Shown: positions 1 to 9,051, numbered from the stretch's first letter. The stretch: DNA of 64,000 nucleotides from Alkalibaculum bacchi (GCF_937875145.1 NZ_CALNCS010000005.1:1-64000), one strand, 5' to 3'. The notes: generated by a model not told the origin, from the sequence alone. Numbers and translations are program-made.

Positions 1-139
1 GGTCAGGTGGTCAGCAAAAGCAAAACTCGCCTATAAGGCGAGAAAAGGGCCCGAGCTCCTGCCCTGTCATCCTTGAGCGCTAGCGAAGGATCTAAGACGC
101 TCAAGCCCTAATGCTGATCGCTGATGGCTAAGTGCTTCA
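1..139 (+). repeat. Composite intergenic repeat
   Basis: This is a full copy of the composite element seen throughout the window. It has an 8-bp array of the AGGTGGTN type, AGCAAAA, a CTCGCC/GGCGAG hairpin (about 28-45), then the GTCATCC...GGATCT element at 66-93, then a heptamer array of GCTGATN type at 113-133. A short TTCCGC-type heptamer run follows near 160-176, before the ribosome site of the first gene. I see no gene here. Confidence 0.7.
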
Positions 140-239
140 GAACTTAACGACTATTAAAGTTCCGCTTTCCGCTATACACACATCTATACGGAGTTGAAAT
201 GATACAAAGAATATCTAAATAAGAAAGGGAGAACAAACC

Positions 240-1226
240 ATGAAAAAAACAATCGCACTTACTTTAGGCTTATTATTAACAACAGGGCTTTTTACAGCTT
301 GTAGTGGAGATCAGCAAACAAGTACCAATGGAGATAAACAATACACTATAGGAATTGCTCAATTTGGGGAGCATGCTTCATTAGATAATTGTAGAGAAGG
401 ATTTTTACAAGGGCTTGCAGAAGAGGGATTCGTAGAGGGGGAAAACCTAACTGTAGAATATGAAAATGCCCAATTTGATACAGCCATAACGAATCAAATT
501 GCACAGAAATTTGTCAGCAAAGATATGGACCTTATTGCAGCAATAGCCACTCCAATTGCCCAAAGCACATTTAATGCAGCAAAAAAAACAGATATCCCTG
601 TAGTCTTTACAGCAGTTACCGACCCAGATGCAGCAATGCTTACAGAAGGAAATATTACTGGTACCAGCGATAAGCTTCCAGTAGAAGCTCAATTAAAGCT
701 CATTCGAGCTATGATGCCAGAAGCAAAGAATATAGGCATACTTTATACGACTAGCGAAGTAAACTCAGAATCAACTATTGCGGAGTACAAAGAAAAAGCA
801 AGTGATTATGGATTTGAAATTATCGATTCTGGTATTTCTGTAGCTGCAGATATTCCTTTAGCAGTAGATAAACTTCTTCCACAAGTAGATGCTTTGACTA
901 ATTTAACGGATAATACAGTAGTAGGCTCTCTACCAGTAATTTTAGAAAAGGCAAATGCTAGGAGTATCCCAGTCTTTGGAAGCGAAATTGAACAAGTAAA
1001 ACTAGGATGTATTGCCTCTGAAGGAATCGAGTATATAAGTTTAGGAAAACAAACAGGAAAAATGGCAGCAGCTATATTAAAGGGTGAAAAAACAGCAATA
1101 AACACTCCATACGAAACCATTGAAGAAAGTAGCCTTTACATCAATAGTGAAGTTATGGAAAGATTAGGACTTACTTTACCAGAAGATATGATGAAAAGAG
1201 CAGAAGATACAGTCGCTAGTCACTAG
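240..1226 (+). CDS. ABC transporter substrate-binding lipoprotein, TrpX-like
   Basis: This is the extracytoplasmic solute-binding lipoprotein of an ABC importer, family ABC_sub_bind (COG2984). The N-terminus has Lys residues, a hydrophobic stretch and a lipobox ending LFTAC-SG, so Cys-21 should be lipidated and anchor the protein to the membrane. The 328-aa length is normal. A GGGAG ribosome site precedes the ATG. The permease and ATPase genes follow, giving a complete transporter. In streptococci this family is called TrpX and linked to tryptophan; other members have other or unknown ligands, so the substrate is not settled. No T-box leader is visible upstream. The stop codon lies inside a heptamer repeat array (1212-1239), so the last residues (VASH) are probably repeat-derived. 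Confidence 0.9.
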   Translation: MKKTIALTLGLLLTTGLFTACSGDQQTSTNGDKQYTIGIAQFGEHASLDNCREGFLQGLAEEGFVEGENLTVEYENAQFDTAITNQIAQKFVSKDMDLIAAIATPIAQSTFNAAKKTDIPVVFTAVTDPDAAMLTEGNITGTSDKLPVEAQLKLIRAMMPEAKNIGILYTTSEVNSESTIAEYKEKASDYGFEIIDSGISVAADIPLAVDKLLPQVDALTNLTDNTVVGSLPVILEKANARSIPVFGSEIEQVKLGCIASEGIEYISLGKQTGKMAAAILKGEKTAINTPYETIEESSLYINSEVMERLGLTLPEDMMKRAEDTVASH

Positions 1227-1343
1227 ACTCTAGCTTGCATGTATTCCTTTTGGGTCTTTTAGTGGCTACTGAAAGTAGCCGTAAAGAGACCCTAGAGGAA
1301 TCCCCAGAAGCTAAGGACTAGTGACTAGAGTCTAGCGACTAAA
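1212..1343. repeat. Imperfect long palindrome bounded by heptamer arrays
   Basis: The left arm holds units such as GTCACTA (1212-1239). The right arm holds four 7-bp units of consensus GACTAGN (1316-1343). Between them are nested hairpins: ATTCC with GGAAT, GGGTC with GACCC, and GGCTAC with GTAGCC around a TGAAA loop. The right-arm layout (AAAAGGAATAC, then GACTAGN heptamers) recurs near 7165, 19366, 35806 and 50333. Confidence 0.7.
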
Positions 1344-1362
1344 AAACCGGAGGTTTTATTAG

Positions 1363-2418
1363 ATGATTCTACTAGGTATTCTCGAACAGGGTATGATTTA
1401 TGCGATTATGGCTCTAGGCTTATATATTACATATAAAATATTAGATTTTCCAGATTTAACAGTAGACGGCAGTTTTCCACTAGGAGCTGCTGTTACTGTT
1501 ATGTTAATGACAAATGTAGATAGTGGTATGATTAACGCCATCACATTAGGGCACAATCCTTATATTATTATGTTTTTATCTTGTTTAGCAGGTGGTATTG
1601 CAGGGCTTGTAACGGGTATTATACATGTAAAGTTTAAGGTTCGGGATTTACTTTCAGGTGTTATAACAATGACGGGGTTATACTCTATTAATTTACATAT
1701 TGCAGGCAAGGCAAATGTACCAATTTTTAATATGGAAACCATCTTTTCTAATAGAGGATTAGATTCTTTATATCCTGACCTTTTAGACAATCTTAAAGTA
1801 TTGATTATCATTTCCATTGTAACGATTGGATCGAAGATTTTGTTGGATTTATATTTAAAGACAAAATCAGGATATTTATTAAGAGCAGTTGGAGATAATA
1901 CGACTTTAGTAGTGTCTCTTGCAAAGGATAGCGGCAGCGTTAAAATCTTAGGACTGGTTATAGCAAATGCTCTCGTTGCATTAAGTGGTAGTGTAATGGC
2001 ACAACAACAAGGTTTTTTTGAAGTATCTATGGGAACAGGAGCCATGGTCATCGGTCTTGCATCTGTAATTATTGGAACCAGTTTGTTTAAAAGAGTTTCT
2101 TTTGTCAAGCCAACTAGTGCAGCCATAATTGGTTCTATAGTATATAAAGCTAGTATCTCTTTAGCTATGGATATGAGTTTATCTATGATTTTAGCAATTG
2201 TAGTAGCAGTGGTATGTATTGTGTACATGAAAAAAGAATTGCCATTAAAAGTGATTTTAACAATTATATCAACTGTAAGCGTCTATCTGGTAGTAAAATT
2301 ATTCATACCATATGAAATGAGCGCAAGCGACATGAAGCTAATTACATCTGTTTTATTTATGATTATATTGATCACAGGTCATGAGAAGAAGAGGAGGGCT
2401 AAAGGTGCTAGAGCTTAA
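1363..2418 (+). CDS. ABC transporter permease, TrpY-like
   Basis: This is the membrane subunit of the ABC importer, of the BPD_transp_2 / COG4120 family. The 351-aa protein is almost entirely hydrophobic with about eight to ten membrane segments. It contains the motif GDNTTLVVSLAKD, typical of the cytoplasmic coupling region of this family. A good site (CCGGAGG) precedes the ATG. Its 3' end overlaps the ATPase start by 14 bp, indicating translational coupling. The substrate is unknown, with tryptophan or another small amino-acid-like ligand possible by homology. Confidence 0.88.
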   Translation: MILLGILEQGMIYAIMALGLYITYKILDFPDLTVDGSFPLGAAVTVMLMTNVDSGMINAITLGHNPYIIMFLSCLAGGIAGLVTGIIHVKFKVRDLLSGVITMTGLYSINLHIAGKANVPIFNMETIFSNRGLDSLYPDLLDNLKVLIIISIVTIGSKILLDLYLKTKSGYLLRAVGDNTTLVVSLAKDSGSVKILGLVIANALVALSGSVMAQQQGFFEVSMGTGAMVIGLASVIIGTSLFKRVSFVKPTSAAIIGSIVYKASISLAMDMSLSMILAIVVAVVCIVYMKKELPLKVILTIISTVSVYLVVKLFIPYEMSASDMKLITSVLFMIILITGHEKKRRAKGARA

Positions 2419-3178
2419 AGATATCCATAAAGTGTACAGTGCAGGCACAATCAATGAGTCCTGCTTATTTCAAGGTTTCAATCTACGTATTGAGAAAGGG
2501 GAGTTTGTTTCTGTAGTAGGAAGCAATGGAAGTGGAAAGACCTCTATGCTCAATATCATCTGTGGAAGCATTGATATCGATCAAGGACAAATCTTTGTAG
2601 GAGATAAAGACATAACCGATATTAAGGAACATGTCCGTTATAATAAAATTGGAAGAGTCTATCAAAACCCAGCTATGGGAACTTGCCCAACAATGACCAT
2701 ATTAGAAAATATGTCCTTAGCAGATAATAAGGGTAAGTCCTTTAATCTTAGAATGGGAACGAACAAAAGCCGCATCGAATACTACAAGGAAAGCCTTAGT
2801 CAATTAGGGCTAGGCTTGGAGGATCGCTTAAATACACAAGTGGGTACTCTCTCGGGGGGCCAAAGGCAAGCTATGGCTTTGCTTATGTCCACTATGACAC
2901 CTATCGATTTCTTGGTCTTAGATGAGCATACTGCAGCCTTGGACCCTAAAACAGCAGAAAAAATTATGGAGCTAACAGATAAAATCGTCCACGAAAAACA
3001 TTTAACTACCATTATGGTCACTCATAATCTAAGATACGCAGTAAAATACGGAAATAGGTTGCTTATGATGCATCAAGGAGAGGCGATTCTAGATAAGAAA
3101 AATGCAGAAAAATCAAAGCTAAAAGTAGATGATTTGCTAGGATTGTTTTCACAGATAAGTGTGGAACTAGGGAATTGA
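2405..3178 (+). CDS. ABC transporter ATP-binding protein, TrpZ-like
   Basis: This is the ATPase subunit of the importer (COG1101). Walker A is GSNGSGKTS, the signature is LSGGQRQAMAL, Walker B is FLVLDEHTAALDP, and the switch histidine is in MVTHNL. An in-frame ATG exists at 2381, but the GGAGGG site at 2392-2398 lies downstream of it and fits the GTG at 2405, giving a 257-aa protein starting VLELKDIHKVY (V read as Met). It overlaps the permease end by 14 bp. It is the third and last gene of the transporter operon. Confidence 0.9.
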   Translation: MLELKDIHKVYSAGTINESCLFQGFNLRIEKGEFVSVVGSNGSGKTSMLNIICGSIDIDQGQIFVGDKDITDIKEHVRYNKIGRVYQNPAMGTCPTMTILENMSLADNKGKSFNLRMGTNKSRIEYYKESLSQLGLGLEDRLNTQVGTLSGGQRQAMALLMSTMTPIDFLVLDEHTAALDPKTAEKIMELTDKIVHEKHLTTIMVTHNLRYAVKYGNRLLMMHQGEAILDKKNAEKSKLKVDDLLGLFSQISVELGN

Positions 3179-3348
3179 TAAAGCTGAAAGGTAAGATGCT
3201 AGTGTTCAATAATAAAGAGAAATTAGTATTTTAGTCCACAGTACATTGTAAAAGCAACTCTATACAGTTAGCATTGCTCGCCTTTAGGCGAGGTAATGTT
3301 TTTGATAGTTGCTGAACAATTGTATAATCATTGCTTTACTACTATTAA

Positions 3349-3376
3349 GTTCCGCTTTCGGCTTTCAGCTTTCAGC
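3349..3376. repeat. Heptamer array, four units, TTTCNGC type
   Basis: There are four contiguous 7-bp units, GTTCCGC then TTTCGGC and two of TTTCAGC. In reverse complement this is the GCNGAAN family. The array ends 34 bp before the start of the truncated AI-2E gene. Confidence 0.85.
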
Positions 3377-3410
3377 AACAAACAAAGTAAAATCGCTAGA
3401 GGGTGATAAT

Positions 3411-3878
3411 ATGAACAATTTTCTACGAAATGTGATGAAGGACACGAGTAGTGGCATTAAGGGGTATATAAAGGCGCAACTTAAATTAATTGGAATTACT
3501 TTTCTTATTCTCTTTATAGGTTTAGATATGATTGATATAGCTCATCCCTTTCTTGTTTCACTAGGTATTTCTATACTGGATATGATTCCTGTTTTAGGAA
3601 TAGGTATTGTTCTGGTACCTTGGTCTATTATTAGTTTTGTTATGGGGAATACGGATTTGGCAACGAAAATAGCTATTTTATTTGTAATAGCAGTCATTGT
3701 TCGTCAAGTTTTAGAGCCAATAATTGTAGGAAAGCATATCGGAATCAGACCTCTATATACTTTTGTAGCTACTTTATTAGGCTCTATTGCCCTAGGTCCT
3801 ATTGGCATTATATTAGGTCCAGCAATTGCTATCCTTATTATTTCAATACAAAATAATAGAAGAAGTTCCACAAAATGA
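3411..3878 (+). CDS. AI-2E/YtvI-type membrane protein, C-terminal half only
   Basis: The 155-aa protein matches the C-terminal half of AI-2E family transporters (UPF0118; sporulation protein YtvI type). It starts near the conserved GYIKAQL segment, continues with the LDMIPVLGIGIVLVPW loop, and then RQVLEPIIVGKHIGIRPL. Full-length members have about 350 residues, so the N-terminal membrane segments are missing. The reading frame extends upstream to 3309, but that part comes from repeats and is unlike the family. The site GAGGGTGATAAT before the ATG looks usable. It is either a genuine half-size protein or a decayed gene whose 5' half was replaced by repeats. Some family members have been reported to transport Na+/Li+ or the AI-2 signal; no function can be assigned here. 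Confidence 0.75.
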   Translation: MNNFLRNVMKDTSSGIKGYIKAQLKLIGITFLILFIGLDMIDIAHPFLVSLGISILDMIPVLGIGIVLVPWSIISFVMGNTDLATKIAILFVIAVIVRQVLEPIIVGKHIGIRPLYTFVATLLGSIALGPIGIILGPAIAILIISIQNNRRSSTK

Positions 3879-4021
3879 TAAAATTATGAATAAATGGAAA
3901 AGGGATTTTTATTTTTAGCCCATTATAGTATAATAATAATGGATATATATATAGAAAAGGATTATTTTGGTTTGTTCCAGGTGTAAGACATCCTACAAAT
4001 CCAATAAAATGGAGGAACTCT

Positions 4022-5353
4022 ATGATTAAAAGATTAGCCCAATTAGCATCTGAGAGTAGTTATGTAGATCCAGCGTTATACGCTAAATACGACGTTAAAC
4101 GCGGATTGAGAGATATTAACGGACGAGGAGTACTTACAGGACTTACGGAAATTGGAGATGTTCAATCGTATACAATACAGAATGGCCAGACGATTCCTAA
4201 GCCTGGTCAACTTTTTTATAGGGGTATTGATGTAGAGGATTTAACAAAAGGCTTTTTAAAAGAAAGACGACATGGATTTGAAGAATCCATATACCTTTTG
4301 CTTTTTGGTCATTTACCCAGTATAGAGGAATTGACAGAGTTTAATACAATGCTTTCAAGTTTGAGAACTTTGCCAAAGAGCTTTGTAAGAGATATGATTT
4401 TAAAGGCATCTAGTAAAGACGTTATGAATATGATTTCAAGGAGTGTTTTAGCACTCTACAGTTATGATGAAAATCCTGATGATATTAGCGTGGAAAATGT
4501 ATTAAGGCAATGTCTTGAGTTAATAGCCCGTTTTCCCCTATTAGCTGTCTATAGTTATCACGCGTATTCTCATTACTTTGACAGCCGAAGCTTATTTATT
4601 CATAATCCTAAACCAGAATACAGCACAGCTGAAAATATTCTTCACATGCTTAGACCAGATAGTGGATTTACTGAAACAGAAGCAGCCCTATTAGATTTAG
4701 CACTGGTTTTACATGCAGAGCATGGAGGTGGAAATAACTCCACATTTACGACTCACGTTGTCACTTCTAGTGGAACAGATACATATTCAGCTATGTCTGC
4801 TGCATTAGGCTCACTAAAGGGACCTCGACATGGTGGTGCTAGTATTAAGGTTGTTCAAATGTTTAAGGATATAAAAGCGAATCTAAGGAATTGGTCAGAT
4901 GAAGGTGAAATAAGAGATTATTTAAAGAAACTTCTTCACGGTGATGCTTTTGATCATTCAGGATTAATATACGGTATGGGTCATGCAGTGTATTCTGTAT
5001 CAGATCCTAGAGCGGAAATACTAAGAGATCAATGTAAAAAATTAGCTACTGAAAAAGGACTAGAGCACGAGTTTGACTTATTTTATAAGGTAGAGAATCT
5101 TGCTAAAGAAGTCATAGTAGAAGAGAGAAAGATTTATAAAGGCGTTAGCGTAAATATTGACTTCTACTCTGGATTTGTCTATAGAATGTTGAATATACCA
5201 ATGCAATTATTAACTCCTATATTTGCCATATCTCGAATATCAGGATGGAGTGCTCACCGAATTGAAGAAATCGTCAACAAAGGCAAAATTATCCGACCAG
5301 CTTATAAGAGTATAGCAAAAGAGATGGAGTACGTGCCGATAGATGAAAGATAA
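4022..5353 (+). CDS. Citrate synthase
   Basis: This enzyme condenses acetyl-CoA and oxaloacetate to citrate and CoA in the cytoplasm, feeding 2-oxoglutarate/glutamate synthesis in anaerobes. The 443-aa length and N-terminal extension match the clostridial type. Active-site landmarks are visible: the His of GPRHGGA, the His of GMGHAVYSVSDPR, and the Asp of NIDFYSG. An RHGFEESIYLLLFGHLP segment near residue 80 is also typical. GGAGG stands 6 bases before the ATG. A 2-methylcitrate synthase role cannot be excluded from sequence alone. It stands alone, with no aconitase or isocitrate dehydrogenase nearby. A 136-bp structured repeat begins directly after the stop codon. Confidence 0.92.
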   Translation: MIKRLAQLASESSYVDPALYAKYDVKRGLRDINGRGVLTGLTEIGDVQSYTIQNGQTIPKPGQLFYRGIDVEDLTKGFLKERRHGFEESIYLLLFGHLPSIEELTEFNTMLSSLRTLPKSFVRDMILKASSKDVMNMISRSVLALYSYDENPDDISVENVLRQCLELIARFPLLAVYSYHAYSHYFDSRSLFIHNPKPEYSTAENILHMLRPDSGFTETEAALLDLALVLHAEHGGGNNSTFTTHVVTSSGTDTYSAMSAALGSLKGPRHGGASIKVVQMFKDIKANLRNWSDEGEIRDYLKKLLHGDAFDHSGLIYGMGHAVYSVSDPRAEILRDQCKKLATEKGLEHEFDLFYKVENLAKEVIVEERKIYKGVSVNIDFYSGFVYRMLNIPMQLLTPIFAISRISGWSAHRIEEIVNKGKIIRPAYKSIAKEMEYVPIDER

Positions 5354-5489
5354 GGTGGTCTGTCGTAGGTTGCGGGTTTCTAGCTCCTTATAGTCGCTAC
5401 AAACCTCGCCAACCTTGACAGGGGTAATACCACTTGATTTCTCTTTCCCTTTGGTCAAGACAAATCAGGTATTACTCCCAGGTGGTAAG
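5354..5489 (+). repeat. Two-copy 136-bp structured repeat, copy A
   Basis: The first ~75 bases are nearly identical to 25042-25117. A variable middle and a conserved end (GGTATTACTCCCAGG) follow. GGGGTAATACCA pairs with GGTATTACTCCC, and the inner stem differs between copies but still pairs. The first half can also fold as a long arm (GGTTGCG... with ...CGCCAACC). Copy A starts at the first base after the citrate synthase stop. Confidence 0.8.
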
Positions 5490-5919
5490 CAAAACCTTTT
5501 CTCGCCAGGGGCGAGGTAGGGTAAAGGCGTAGGATCCTTCGGCTGAAGCCTCAGGATGACAAGGCAGTAGTTAGGGTCAAAATACAGGCACTAGCAATCA
5601 GCAATCAGGATTGGGCATCCAACAGTGCCTTTGGCACTAAAGAGGCCCGTACAGCCAGCCTTAGTTTCTGATTAAGTCATCCTGAGTGCAATGAAGGATC
5701 TGTGCGCACTAAGTAGTAAGAGGAAGATATCTATAGGCAAAAGTCAACTTATATACTGATTCTTAATTGCCACCAGTGGTGGCAAAAGGTTTTACTTAGA
5801 GCTTAGAACTTAGAACATACAACTTACGGCTAAAACGCTTGTATAATCTCTAAAAAACTGAGATAATTTTATTTAATAAAAAACAATATATATTGTTTAA
5901 AAGTAAAAGGGGAAAATAT
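5490..5919. other. Gene-free region of mixed repeats and a promoter
   Basis: It contains CTCGCC/GGCGAG-type hairpin debris, GTCATCC...GGATCT elements at 5532-5560 (reverse) and 5676-5701, heptamers such as AGCAATC (about 5592), a GTGCC/GGCAC hairpin, a GCCACC/GGTGGC hairpin near 5773, and GAACTTA-type heptamers (about 5800-5825). The likely promoter and operator of the serine acetyltransferase gene lie at the right end. Confidence 0.6.
5839..5898 (+). promoter_or_regulatory. Promoter and palindromic operator before serine acetyltransferase
   Basis: TTGTAT (5839-5844) and GATAAT (5862-5867) are separated by 17 bp. An 18-bp perfect palindrome, AAACAATATATATTGTTT, occupies 5881-5898, just where transcription would start. 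A repressor bound there would block the gene. I could not match it to a named cysteine regulator motif. Confidence 0.5.
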
Positions 5920-6876
5920 ATGGACCGCAAATTAAGAGTGCAGACGATTAATAATTTAGTTGATAATTTACTAGTTAGCTATAAAGAGGAAGAGCGCATA
6001 CAACCTCATGGAGCTTGTCCAATGCCAAATAGGGACACGATTATTAAGATTGCAAAGCAAATGAGAAAGTTGATTTTTCCTGGATATTTTGATGGGTATG
6101 CATGCAGTAAAGATATTTTACAATATCATACAGGAGAACTCCTGGTCTATGTTCATGAATCCTTAACAGAGCAGATTATTTATGCCCTTAGCTTAGATGA
6201 AAATCGGCACAATAAAAGTGAAAAATTAATCTGTAAAAGAGAAGAGATGATAGATAAAGCTACAGAGTTAAGCTTTAAAATATTATCAAAACTGCCTACT
6301 ATAAGAGAATATTTATCTACAGATGTTCAGGGCGCATTAGACGGAGATCCAGCAGCTTCTAGTCTAGAAGAAATTGTATTCTCCTATCCAGGGATTTTTT
6401 CTATTACAATGCACCGAATAGCTCATGAGATGTATCTATTAAATATTCCATTAATACCAAGAATACTCAGTGAATATTCTCATTCTATAACAGGTATAGA
6501 TATTAATCCAGGAGCTCAAATAGGCAAGTACTTTTTTATTGACCATGGTACTGGAGTAGTAATAGGAGAAACGACGATAATAGGAAATAATGTGAAGATT
6601 TATCAAGGGGTTACATTAGGAGCCTTATCTACTAGGGGTGGTCAAAAACTAAAAGGAAGTAAGCGCCATCCAACTATTGAAGACGGAGTAACCATCTATT
6701 CAGGAGCTTCTGTACTAGGAGGAGATACTGTAATAGGGGAGGGAGCTACTATAGGGAGTAATGCCTTTATTACGGATTCTGTACCAAAAGGCACAAAAGT
6801 AAGCGTAAAAAACCCTGAGCTTATTTTAAAAAATCGAGAGCATCGAGAATTAAAGCAGGATTATTCGGAAGTGTGA
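5920..6876 (+). CDS. cysE: Serine O-acetyltransferase
   Basis: The enzyme acetylates L-serine with acetyl-CoA to O-acetylserine, the precursor of cysteine. The 318-aa protein has the helical N-terminal region (about 1-170) and a left-handed beta-helix acyltransferase domain (about 175-310) with the SAT signature IDHGTGVVIGETTIIGN and HPTIEDGVTIYSGA. It belongs to the longer anaerobe/EpsC-like type rather than the 270-aa E. coli type. AAAAGGGG supports the ATG at 5920; an earlier in-frame codon at 5893 lies inside the palindrome and is unlikely. No cysK is adjacent. The operator-like palindrome upstream suggests local repression. Confidence 0.88.
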   Translation: MDRKLRVQTINNLVDNLLVSYKEEERIQPHGACPMPNRDTIIKIAKQMRKLIFPGYFDGYACSKDILQYHTGELLVYVHESLTEQIIYALSLDENRHNKSEKLICKREEMIDKATELSFKILSKLPTIREYLSTDVQGALDGDPAASSLEEIVFSYPGIFSITMHRIAHEMYLLNIPLIPRILSEYSHSITGIDINPGAQIGKYFFIDHGTGVVIGETTIIGNNVKIYQGVTLGALSTRGGQKLKGSKRHPTIEDGVTIYSGASVLGGDTVIGEGATIGSNAFITDSVPKGTKVSVKNPELILKNREHRELKQDYSEV

Positions 6877-7221
6877 AATAAGGTGGTAAGGTGGTCAGCA
6901 AAACCTTACTCGCCTTAAGGCGAGATAAAGACCCATGAAGCCTATCCCAGTCATTCTGGAGCGCAGCGAAGAATCTAAAGACCTACAGAAAAAGGGGACA
7001 CATTTTTAAATGTGTCCCCCTTTGACTTAAAACGGTTACCAAAGGTGACTAAAACTTCTACTTTCCGCTGGTTGGTTGGACGGGAAAAGCATAATCGCCT
7101 TGGGCGAGTTAAGGACCCGCGAAGCCCTGCCCCGGTCATCCTTGAGCGTAGCGAAGGATCTTAAAGACTCAAAAGGAATACATACAAGCTAATGACTAGA
7201 GACTAACATCTAGTAGCTAGC
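6877..7221. repeat. Two composite repeats with a GGGGACAC hairpin between
   Basis: Composite copies run about 6888-6977 and 7070-7161, each with a CTCGCC-type hairpin and a GTCATCC...GGATCT element (6950-6976; 7135-7161). The second is followed by the AAAAGGAATAC arm and four heptamers of GACTAGN type at 7194-7221. Between them, 6994-7019 is a perfect 12-bp stem, GGGGACACATTT with AAATGTGTCCCC, loop TT. It resembles REP-like hairpins. The final heptamers run into the prfC stop. Confidence 0.7.
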
Positions 7222-8823
7222 TTTTCTGTAGGATATCTCCGCCAATTCTACATCCTTATTTCTATCTTGTACTGTAGCAATAGACCATTCGTTAGCAAAT
7301 AAAAGTACTGGGTTTTCGTCTACGTCTTCTACGATCATTGTATCCATGGTTAGATTGAAACGATCTGGGTCAAATTGATCTCCTTTAATCCAGCGGATAT
7401 AGCGATAAGGTGTTCTTTCCATGATGAGATCAACACCATATTCATTTTTTAATCGATATTCTAAAACATCAAATTGTAAAACGCCAACTACACCTACGAT
7501 TAATTCCTCTACGCCAATATTAGGTCTCTTATACACTTGAATGGACCCTTCTTCTGCCAATTGGGTAATGCCTTTTACAAACTGTTTTCTCTTTAAGGCG
7601 TTTTTTGTGTATACTTTGCTAAAGTGTTCTGGAGCAAATAAGGGTATGCCTTCGTACTGGATTTTTGAATTGTCTTCACATAAGGTATCGCCAATTCTAA
7701 AGATTCCAGGATCGTGAATACCTATGATATCTCCAGGGTAAGCAGTATCTACTATGACTCGGTCCTGAGCTAAAAATTGCTGTGGTTGAGCTAGTCTTAC
7801 CTTCTTATTTTCCTGAACGTGATTTACTTGCATACCTTTTTCAAATTTGCCAGAACAGATTCTCAAAAATGCAATACGATCTCTATGAGTTGGATTCATA
7901 TTCGCTTGGATTTTAAAGATAAATCCTGTAAAATTTTCAGACTCTGGGTTAATATGACCTTGATTGCTATTTCTTGAACTAGGAGGGGACGTAAAGTTTA
8001 AAAACCCCTCTAAAAAAGGTTCTACACCAAAATTCGTTAAGGCACTTCCAAAGTACACTGGAGTAAGGTTTCCCTGTGATACTTGTTCTAAATCAAATTC
8101 AAAACCTGCAATATCTAATAATTCAATATCCTCAATAAGTTTTTCCTGTAATTCATCTCCTAAAAGTTCCTTAAAGCTATCATCTTCTACATTACCCTTT
8201 ACAGCTTGTGCTAGGGATTGTCCATGATTTCCTCCACCGAAAACTTCAACTTGCTGTTTTTGTCTATCGTATACTCCTTTAAAGTTTCTTCCGCTTCCTA
8301 TAGGCCAGTTCATAGGGTAAGAGCGAATACCAAGAATTTTCTCAAGTTCTTCCACCAATTCAAAGGGATCTTTTCCATCACGGTCTAATTTATTTATAAA
8401 TGTAAATATAGGAATGCCTCTCATTTTGCAGACATGGAATAGTTTCTTTGTCTGGCTTTCAATACCTTTAGCAGAGTCTATAACCATAACTGCAGAATCG
8501 GCCGCCATAAGGGTTCGATAGGTATCTTCACTAAAATCTTGATGACCAGGAGTATCAAGGATATTTATGCAGTAATCATCGTATTCAAATTGTAATACAG
8601 AAGAGGTAACAGAAATTCCCCTCTGCTTTTCGATCTCCATCCAATCAGAGACAGCATGATTTTGAGATCTTCTAGATTTAACAGAGCCTGCTAGTCGAAT
8701 AGCACCGCCATATAGTAATAGTTTTTCTGTAAGAGTAGTTTTACCCGCATCTGGATGAGAAATAATAGCAAAAGTTCTTCTTCTGCGAACCTCCTCTTGA
8801 AAACTAAATTTTTTTTCAGACAT
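7210..8823 (-). CDS. prfC: Peptide chain release factor 3
   Basis: This GTPase recycles RF1/RF2 from the ribosome after termination. The 537-aa protein shows G1 SHPDAGKTTLTEKLL, G3 DTPGHQDF, G4 NKLDRDGKDP, then domains II and III as in the RF3 family (about 525-530 aa). Two ATGs are 6 bp apart; the AAGGAAG site abuts the first (8829) and is correctly spaced for the second (8823), so I chose 8823. It is a single-gene unit, convergent with cysE and divergent from the MscS gene. The stop codon sits inside a heptamer array of the GACTAGN family. Confidence 0.95.
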   Translation of the reverse strand: MSEKKFSFQEEVRRRRTFAIISHPDAGKTTLTEKLLLYGGAIRLAGSVKSRRSQNHAVSDWMEIEKQRGISVTSSVLQFEYDDYCINILDTPGHQDFSEDTYRTLMAADSAVMVIDSAKGIESQTKKLFHVCKMRGIPIFTFINKLDRDGKDPFELVEELEKILGIRSYPMNWPIGSGRNFKGVYDRQKQQVEVFGGGNHGQSLAQAVKGNVEDDSFKELLGDELQEKLIEDIELLDIAGFEFDLEQVSQGNLTPVYFGSALTNFGVEPFLEGFLNFTSPPSSRNSNQGHINPESENFTGFIFKIQANMNPTHRDRIAFLRICSGKFEKGMQVNHVQENKKVRLAQPQQFLAQDRVIVDTAYPGDIIGIHDPGIFRIGDTLCEDNSKIQYEGIPLFAPEHFSKVYTKNALKRKQFVKGITQLAEEGSIQVYKRPNIGVEELIVGVVGVLQFDVLEYRLKNEYGVDLIMERTPYRYIRWIKGDQFDPDRFNLTMDTMIVEDVDENPVLLFANEWSIATVQDRNKDVELAEISYRKASY

Positions 8824-9051
8824 TTTCATCTTCCTTATACATATAATATTTATATTCGTTTAACTTTTAAATTTTACCCTTTAATAGGGAATGGTGTCAA
8901 ATTATTTTTGTGTAGAATCTAGATAATTCATTAAAAAAATACAAAAAGATTGAGGAGTAGATAGGTTATTACAGAGATGAAGCACTTACTAGATTTTTTA
9001 TTAAAAGTATTGTAAACTATCTACTATCAAAATACAGCTAGGAGGTTAGAT

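Noticed and set aside
1..239. T-box or Trp-responsive leader before the TrpX-like gene
   Set aside because: No T-box sequence, specifier loop or antiterminator is visible; the segment is composite repeat.
2483..2665. Minus-strand ORFs inside genes, for example 1560-2228 and 25309-25836
   Set aside because: They lie wholly inside well-supported genes or repeats on the other strand, with no ribosome sites or recognisable domains.
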